A stretch of 27,984 bases of DNA from JAKFEW01 sp036675505 (GTDB lineage Bacteria > Cyanobacteriota > Sericytochromatia > S15B-MN24 > JAQBPE01), in NCBI GenBank assembly GCA_036675505.1, contig JAKFEW010000108.1, positions 1 through 27,984 on the forward strand. The letters run 5' to 3'. Made by a program: the position numbers and the translations under genes. The notes below the pieces were generated by a model. The model saw only the letters and a list, made by a program, of their open reading frames with translations, searched no databases and had not been told where the DNA came from. Below, piece by piece: positions 23,055 through 27,984 of the stretch; within the stretch, counting starts at the first letter, position 1; each line of letters begins with the position of its first letter.

Positions 23055-24860
23055 ATGCTCAGCCGCCGCCCGACGCACCCCCGATGCCCCTTCGCCACCG
23101 TCCTGCTCGTGACGGGCCTGGCGGCCTGCGTCGCGAGCCCCGCCCCGCGGCCGGCCGACCGCACCGCACCGTCCCCGGCGCTCGCGACGCCTGGGCCCTC
23201 GCCCGCTTCCCCCGCGCCTTCGCTGCCCCCCCACCAACCGCCACGCTTCGGCGTCCGCTTCCCCTCCACGCAGGCGGGCGCCTGGATGCCCCAGGCGCTC
23301 TCGGGGGGGGCCAGCCCCGGCCCCACGCCGAACGCGCCGCCGGCGCTCCCAGGGGCCGCCGACACCGCCTTCCGGTTCGTGGCGCCGGCCGGTGTGGCCG
23401 TGCCCATGGGCGGAACCGTTCGCCTGCGTCTGACCGACGGCTGCGGCCCCGTCTACTGGGGGGTGCTCGATCCCGCGGCCGCGGCGATGACCGCGGACGG
23501 GACGTTGTGGCCACGCCGGCCCGGGGCGGCGCTGGCCTTCGCGGAGCAGGACGGGAAGCGGCGCTACCTGCAGGTCGCCGTGACCGCCGAGCACCCGCCG
23601 GCCGACCGGTTCGGGCCGCCCACGGGCTGGACGCTCGAAGGGGGCGAGGACCAGCTCGCGGTGATTACCGGCCGGTCCGACCTCGAGGCGCTCTGGCGGG
23701 CGCACGTCGCCCCCGCCGAGGCCTTCGCGCCGCGCTGGGCCGCCCATGCGTCGCCCTCCCCGCCGGTCGCGCCGCCGCCGGCGATCGACTTCACGCGGCA
23801 TGCCGTGGTGGCCGTGGCGATGGCGCTCCGGCATGACGAGGGCGACCCCGTCCTCACGCACCTCGACGCCGCGGGCGTGCACCTCGTCGTGCCGAGCATG
23901 ACGGGCACGAGCCTGATGGCGCGCCGCCGCATGATGGCGTTATACCGGGTCCCGGCCCTGGCGGCCGGCACGCCGATCACGATCGTCCGGCCCGACCCGA
24001 GCCTCCCGCTCCCCGTGTCCGCGCCGGGCGCCGTGCCCTCGCCGCCGCCGCCCATCCGGCCCGCCACGGGCCCCGGGCGCGACTGCCCACCCGCCTGGGC
24101 CTGGGACGGCAGCCCGCGCGACGTCTCGCTCGACGCCGCGATGGGCGGGACGGACGCCCACGGGCTGCCAGTGCCCGGGACCCCGCTCGCCCTGCCGGTC
24201 GGCGGCTCCCTGTGGCTGGTGGGTCGTTCCACCCACGGGCCGCTGGCCTGGACGGTCGCCGACCCGGCGCTCGCCACGCTGACCCCGGACGCGCACGGTA
24301 TCCCGGTGGCGAGCGCGCCGGCGGACCGGAGCCGGCCGCCGGACCCTTCGCCCTCGCCCGGGATCTCCAGCGGGGCCACGCTCGTCGCGCGGGCGCCAGG
24401 CGCCATTCAGGTCACCGCCAGCGCCGGCGGCGCGGCAGCGCGGATGCTCGTCGCGGTCGCGCCCTCGCCCGAGGTCGCATGGCGGTTCGGGTTCTTCCCG
24501 GGCGCGGGCGTCCCCGCCGCGGGCGTCCCCGCCGGCACCCGCGTGATCGCGGACGACGCGGCCTGGCAAAGCTTCTGGGACCACACGTTCCCGGCACTGG
24601 CGGGCCAGGCGCCGCCCGTCGACTTCGCGACCTACGCCGTGGTGGCCTGGATCGAGGACCGCTTCACGTACGGAGAGCGCGGCGACCCGGTCGTGGTGGG
24701 CATCGCGCCGGGCGGCCGCGAGGTGCACGTCGTGGCGCCCGGGGCCGAGTCTCACCGGGCGCCGCCGCGCCACCGCCGGGCCGTCTCGCTCTTCCTGACG
24801 GGCCGCCTCGCGCCGGACGCAGCCGTGCGGATCACGACGCTCTGCGGCCCCGCGGATTGA
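23055..24860 (+). CDS. lipoprotein with duplicated Ig-like + PrcB-like modules
   Basis: A 601-residue lipoprotein (lipobox LAAC, Cys25), followed by about 70 residues of Pro/Ala/Ser linker. The rest is a tandem duplication of one two-part module. Part one is Ig-like (about 105-178: VAVPMGGTVRLRL, W-x-V-L-D-P, MTADGTLW; and about 376-470: LALPVGGSLWLVG, W-T-V-A-D-P, LTPDAHG). Part two resembles the PrcB C-terminal domain (about 198-312: LEALWRAH, PPAIDFTRHAVVAVAM; and about 495-597: DAAWQSFWDH, PPVDFATYAVVAWIED). PrcB binds the dentilisin protease complex in Treponema; here the link is by pattern only. GAGAGGG lies 6 bases before ATG 23055. The gene is divergent from 22342-22902 and ends about 100 bases before the next lipoprotein. 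Confidence 0.87.
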   Translation: MLSRRPTHPRCPFATVLLVTGLAACVASPAPRPADRTAPSPALATPGPSPASPAPSLPPHQPPRFGVRFPSTQAGAWMPQALSGGASPGPTPNAPPALPGAADTAFRFVAPAGVAVPMGGTVRLRLTDGCGPVYWGVLDPAAAAMTADGTLWPRRPGAALAFAEQDGKRRYLQVAVTAEHPPADRFGPPTGWTLEGGEDQLAVITGRSDLEALWRAHVAPAEAFAPRWAAHASPSPPVAPPPAIDFTRHAVVAVAMALRHDEGDPVLTHLDAAGVHLVVPSMTGTSLMARRRMMALYRVPALAAGTPITIVRPDPSLPLPVSAPGAVPSPPPPIRPATGPGRDCPPAWAWDGSPRDVSLDAAMGGTDAHGLPVPGTPLALPVGGSLWLVGRSTHGPLAWTVADPALATLTPDAHGIPVASAPADRSRPPDPSPSPGISSGATLVARAPGAIQVTASAGGAAARMLVAVAPSPEVAWRFGFFPGAGVPAAGVPAGTRVIADDAAWQSFWDHTFPALAGQAPPVDFATYAVVAWIEDRFTYGERGDPVVVGIAPGGREVHVVAPGAESHRAPPRHRRAVSLFLTGRLAPDAAVRITTLCGPAD

Positions 24861-24963
24861 GGCAGGACGCCACCGCCTCCGGCTTAACGTCGGGGCCGCG
24901 AAGTGTAACGCCGTTGTGATTGGCCGCGCCGATGTGCCCCGGGTCCCCCCCGGAGGCCCACCG

Positions 24964-25665
24964 ATGCGCCTGCTCCACCTATTCCTCGCCGCCCTCGCCA
25001 CCGCCCTCGCCGCCTGCGGCAAGGTGCCGCCCCCCGCGCGCGCACCCGCCTGCCCCCCGGCAGCTTCCCCCGTGCCCCTCGTATCGCCCCCCGCGCCCGG
25101 CGCGCCGCCCGAGGCGGTCGTCGGCGCGGCGATCGCCGCCGCCCGCGCCCTCGGCGCCTACACCCTCGAGATGCGCTGGGAGCAGAAGCAAGGTGCCACG
25201 CGCTCGCGTGGCGTCTACGCGGTCGCGGGCCTGCCGCCGCGCACGACGCGCGTCGAGATCAAGGAAGGCGCGAGCCAGGGCACGAAGGTGCTCTACCGGG
25301 GCGGCACCACCGCGAAGGTCCGCCTCGGCGGCCTGCTCGGCGCACTCGCGCTGGACCTGCCGGTCGACGACGAGCGGCTGCGCTCCGTGCGGGGCTACAC
25401 GCTCGCCCAGACCGACCTGCCCGCGCTGCTCACGCTGCTCGGCGACCCGCGCCACCGCGCCACGGCGCTCGGCGAGGCCGCCGAAGGCCCGCGCGTGGCG
25501 CTGGCCGGCGGGCCGCTGCTGCCGGGCTGCCAGCGCGTCGAGGTGACCCTCTCCCGCGTCTCGGGCCTGCCGGCCCGGCTCGATTTCCACGACGTCCGCG
25601 AGGTGGTGTACCGTATCGAGCTCCGGGACTTCCGGGCCGCCCGCCACGCCTCCCTGGAACTCTGA
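24964..25665 (+). CDS. lipoprotein with LolA-like predicted fold
   Basis: A 233-residue lipoprotein: signal MRLLHLFLAALATALAAC (Cys18), a Pro/Ala linker, then a strand-rich domain from about residue 60: AYTLEMRWEQKQGATRSRGV, RTTRVEIKEGASQGTKVLYR, TTAKVRLGGLLGALALDLP, GCQRVEVTLSRVSGLPARLD and REVVYRIELRDFRA. This is the alternating long-strand order of LolA/DUF1571-type half-barrels; it is close in pattern to the lipoprotein at 3119-3895. GGAGG 7 bases upstream fixes ATG 24964. The next gene starts 22 bases after its stop, so the two are probably co-transcribed. A lipid- or lipoprotein-binding role is possible but unproven. Confidence 0.87.
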   Translation: MRLLHLFLAALATALAACGKVPPPARAPACPPAASPVPLVSPPAPGAPPEAVVGAAIAAARALGAYTLEMRWEQKQGATRSRGVYAVAGLPPRTTRVEIKEGASQGTKVLYRGGTTAKVRLGGLLGALALDLPVDDERLRSVRGYTLAQTDLPALLTLLGDPRHRATALGEAAEGPRVALAGGPLLPGCQRVEVTLSRVSGLPARLDFHDVREVVYRIELRDFRAARHASLEL

Positions 25666-25687
25666 ACGACATGACCCGGAGGTTGCC

Positions 25688-27984
25688 ATGACCCGTCGCC
25701 TGATCCTCGTCGCCCTCGCCCTGCCCCTCATGGGCCTGGCCCCCGCGCCCGACCCCTGGCCGACCTTCCGGGGCGGCCCGGCGAACGCCGGGCGCACGGC
25801 CACGGCCGTGCGCCCCCTCGCCGCGCGGCCTTCGAAGCGGCCCGTCGCGGCCTTCGCCACCCGCGGCCTGATCTGGGGCACGCCGGTCGTGGGCGCCGAC
25901 GGCACGGTCTACCTGGGCTCGGCCGACAAGCACCTCTACGCGCTCGCGCCGGACGGGCGGGGCGGCTACCGCGAGCGCTGGTCCTACCCGATCTTCGACC
26001 GCCCCGACGCCGTGATCGACTCGGCCTGCGCGTTGACCCGCGACGGCCTGGTCGTGGTCCCCGGCGGCGACGGCTACCTGCACGCGCTGGATCGCCTGAC
26101 CGGCTTCCCGCGCTGGACCTTCCGCGCCGCGGCGCCGGAGGAGCTGCACCAGAAGGGCCAGGTGGTGGGCAGCTTCGAGGGCAACGTCCAGGTCGGCCCG
26201 GACGGCACGCTCTACGCCGGCTGCGACGACGGCGCGATGTACGCGCTGGCCCCCGACGGGCGGGTGCGCTGGCGCACGCCGACCGGGATGATGGTGTGGT
26301 CGTCGCCGGCGATCGATCCGGCTGGCCGCTGGCTGGCCTTCGGCTCGCTCGACGGCCACGTCTACCTGCTCGACCCGCGCGACGGGCGGGTGCTGGACCG
26401 CCATGCCGCGGGCGGCGAGGTGAAGAGCTCGCCGGCCGCCGATCCCGACGGGCGCCTTTTCGTCGGCACGTCCGGCGGCAGGCTCCTGGCCCTCGACGTG
26501 GTGGACGGCGCGAAGCTGCGCGAGGCCTGGGCCTTCGACACAGGCGCGGAGGTCTACGCCTCGCCCGCGCGCTGGGGCGACGTCGTGATCGCGGGCGCGA
26601 TGGACGGGCGGATCCATGGCCTCGGCCGCGACGGCGAGCCGCGCTGGACCTACCGCGCGCGCGGCCGCGTGGCCGCCTCGGCGGTGGTCTCGGCCGACGG
26701 CGTGGCCTTCGTCGGCGGATCGGACGGCACGCTCTACGCGCTGGACGCGGCCAGCGGCGAGCGCGTCTGGTCGTTCCGCGCGACGCCCTCGCGCCTGCGC
26801 GCCAACCTCGACGCCTCGCCGGCGCTCGCACCCGACGGCGTGGTCCATGTGGCGTCCTACGACGGCCACCTCTACGGCGTGCCCTTCGAGTGGCCGCTCG
26901 CCAACCGGCACGACCCGCGGGTCGCGACGGGGGGGCACGAGGATCCGCCGGACTGGGGGCCCGCCGCGGCCGCCGCGACGCTGCGCGTGCAGGACGCCCA
27001 GGGCGCCTACCACGTCGCGCCCGTGGGAATGCTCGGGCTCGGCGAGACGCTGCGGCTGCGGCTCGTGGCGCCGGGAGACGACGCGGCCCGCACGCGCTTC
27101 GCGATCAACCCGGGCGGGCTCGCCGTCGCGCTCGCGGGCGGCACAGGCGAGGTCGAGGCGACCCTTTCCTCCGATGGCCGTTTCCTCGACGTCGCGCCGC
27201 GCGAGCTCTACGCGCCGGACACGGCCTACCGGCTGCGCGTGCGCGGCGGCTACCGCACGAAGCAGGCCGCCTGGCCGCTCGACCGCCTGAACCCCTTCGC
27301 CGAGGCGCACGCGTTCGCAGCCGAGCTGGCCTTCCGCACGGCGCCGGCGGGCCCCGCCACCCCGCGCGGCCCGCTGGCCTGGGCCGCCTCACGGCTCTAC
27401 CTGCACCAGCCCGCCGCGCTCGACACCTACACGCCCGCAGCGCTCGACGGCCAGGCCGCGATCCTGGTGGCGCCCGCGGGCGTCGGGCCGGACGGCACCA
27501 CGCCCCTGCTCGGCCTGCCCGCCTTGCCCGGCCCGGCAGGCGCGCGCCCGCTCGCCGAGCCGAGCAAGGTCTTCACGCTCGAGGGCCGGGTGGCCGACGG
27601 CTGGCTCAAGGCCCACGGCCGCTTCCGGCTCGCGGCGATGGGCGGCGACGTGCCCTTCGAGTCGTTCGTGGCCGCGGCCCCGCTGCGGCCGGACGGCTCG
27701 CTCGGCGACGGCGAGTTCACGGCCAAGGCCCCGCTCTGGGGCATCCGCGGCAGCGGCGCGGCCTACAGCTTCCCGGCCGCGCTGCTGAACGAGGTAGCGG
27801 ACCACGGGCTGCGCTTGATCGCGCTGGGCGCCTTCACGGGCGGCGCGCCGGCGCCGGTCGCACTACCGCGGGCGCATGGCGCATTCCGCCGGACGGCCGG
27901 CGGCCTGGTGGTGGCGCTCGACGCGCCGCCGGCCGGCGAGCACCTGCTCGCCGCGCTGGCGGTGGACGCCGCCGGCCGGCCGGC
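25688..27984 (+). CDS. exported PQQ-type eight-repeat beta-propeller protein with Ig-like domain (3' end outside window)
   Basis: From ATG 25688 (GGAGG 5 bases upstream) the frame is open to the window end, giving 765 residues. A Sec signal (MTRRLILVALALPLMGLAPA) precedes a PQQ/BamB-type propeller with eight visible repeats of form G-x-V-Y-x-G-S-x-D-G-x-L-Y-A-L-D: for example GTVYLGSADKHLYAL, GTLYAGCDDGAMYAL, GHVYLLDPRDG and GTLYALDAASG. The opening DPWPTFRGGPANAGRT is typical of such proteins. After the propeller (to about residue 410) comes an Ig-like (Big_5-type) domain with LYAPDTAYRLRVRGGYR, then a further beta-rich region (FTLEGRVADGWLKAHGRF). No catalytic Trp-Asp-PQQ dehydrogenase motif was seen, so a binding or scaffold role is likelier than an enzyme. 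Probably in one operon with the preceding lipoprotein. Confidence 0.9.
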   Translation, partial: MTRRLILVALALPLMGLAPAPDPWPTFRGGPANAGRTATAVRPLAARPSKRPVAAFATRGLIWGTPVVGADGTVYLGSADKHLYALAPDGRGGYRERWSYPIFDRPDAVIDSACALTRDGLVVVPGGDGYLHALDRLTGFPRWTFRAAAPEELHQKGQVVGSFEGNVQVGPDGTLYAGCDDGAMYALAPDGRVRWRTPTGMMVWSSPAIDPAGRWLAFGSLDGHVYLLDPRDGRVLDRHAAGGEVKSSPAADPDGRLFVGTSGGRLLALDVVDGAKLREAWAFDTGAEVYASPARWGDVVIAGAMDGRIHGLGRDGEPRWTYRARGRVAASAVVSADGVAFVGGSDGTLYALDAASGERVWSFRATPSRLRANLDASPALAPDGVVHVASYDGHLYGVPFEWPLANRHDPRVATGGHEDPPDWGPAAAAATLRVQDAQGAYHVAPVGMLGLGETLRLRLVAPGDDAARTRFAINPGGLAVALAGGTGEVEATLSSDGRFLDVAPRELYAPDTAYRLRVRGGYRTKQAAWPLDRLNPFAEAHAFAAELAFRTAPAGPATPRGPLAWAASRLYLHQPAALDTYTPAALDGQAAILVAPAGVGPDGTTPLLGLPALPGPAGARPLAEPSKVFTLEGRVADGWLKAHGRFRLAAMGGDVPFESFVAAAPLRPDGSLGDGEFTAKAPLWGIRGSGAAYSFPAALLNEVADHGLRLIALGAFTGGAPAPVALPRAHGAFRRTAGGLVVALDAPPAGEHLLAALAVDAAGRP

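Overview
This window looks like chromosomal DNA from a very GC-rich (roughly 70% by eye), diderm, lipoprotein-rich bacterium. Nine predicted proteins carry an N-terminal signal ending in a lipobox cysteine. There is also a probable outer-membrane barrel, a secreted PQQ-type propeller, and repeat-rich proteins with NHL and carboxypeptidase-regulatory-like modules. This mix, plus an orphan Pycsar-type membrane protein and a zinc-ribbon/Gly-rich protein, resembles genomes of uncultured lineages such as the non-photosynthetic relatives of Cyanobacteria (Sericytochromatia/Tanganyikabacteria). That assignment is a tentative inference; no rRNA or other taxonomic marker is present. No tRNA, CRISPR array, transposase, integrase or phage structural gene was seen. 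The intergenic regions are short (all under 300 bp) and locally AT-richer, where promoter-like motifs and recurrent GTTAAC sites sit.

Layout. 1-331 (-): N-terminal part of an unknown gene leaving the window. 406-1119 (-): Bax-inhibitor-1 family membrane protein. 1370-2254 (+): lipoprotein. 2332-3024 (+): PycTM-like membrane protein whose last codons are tandemly repeated downstream. 3119-6785 (-): three genes, namely a lipoprotein, a lipoprotein with about 20 octapeptide repeats, and a PG-binding/M15 peptidase without a signal peptide. 6993-7847 (+): RmlD-like sugar-nucleotide reductase, then a 50-aa gene at 7975-8127. 8138-9229 (-): long coiled-coil protein. 9479-10249 (+): lipoprotein with a strong terminator. 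10303-10824 (-): conserved membrane protein of unknown function, divergent from a DWSA/SIW RNase-H-like family protein (10897-11787, +).

11795-13303 (-): lipoprotein with three regulatory-like beta-sandwich repeats. 13576-15576 (+): lipoprotein with five octapeptides and a six-repeat NHL propeller. 15581-19051 (-): cobalamin-dependent methionine synthase. 19344-19721 (+): two-zinc-ribbon protein behind the best promoter in the window. 19804-21675 (+): bifunctional homocysteine S-methyltransferase/methylenetetrahydrofolate reductase. 21755-22390 (+) barrel-like protein and 22342-22902 (-) lipoprotein overlap tail to tail. 23055-24860 (+): lipoprotein with an internally duplicated Ig-like plus PrcB-like module. 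24964-25665 and 25688-27984 (+): LolA-like lipoprotein and PQQ-propeller protein, probably one operon; the second runs off the window.

Functionally, the clearest unit is one-carbon/methionine metabolism: the reductase domain at 19804-21675 would make 5-methyl-THF, which MetH at 15581-19051 uses to methylate homocysteine. The rest is mostly cell-envelope biology, with several paralogous lipoprotein pairs inside the window (11795-13303 with 22342-22902; 3119-3895 with 24964-25665; and the period-8 repeats shared by 4011-5900 and 13576-15576). No multi-gene defence or secretion system is complete here. The best candidates for something undescribed are the octapeptide-repeat lipoproteins and the orphan Pycsar-type effector.
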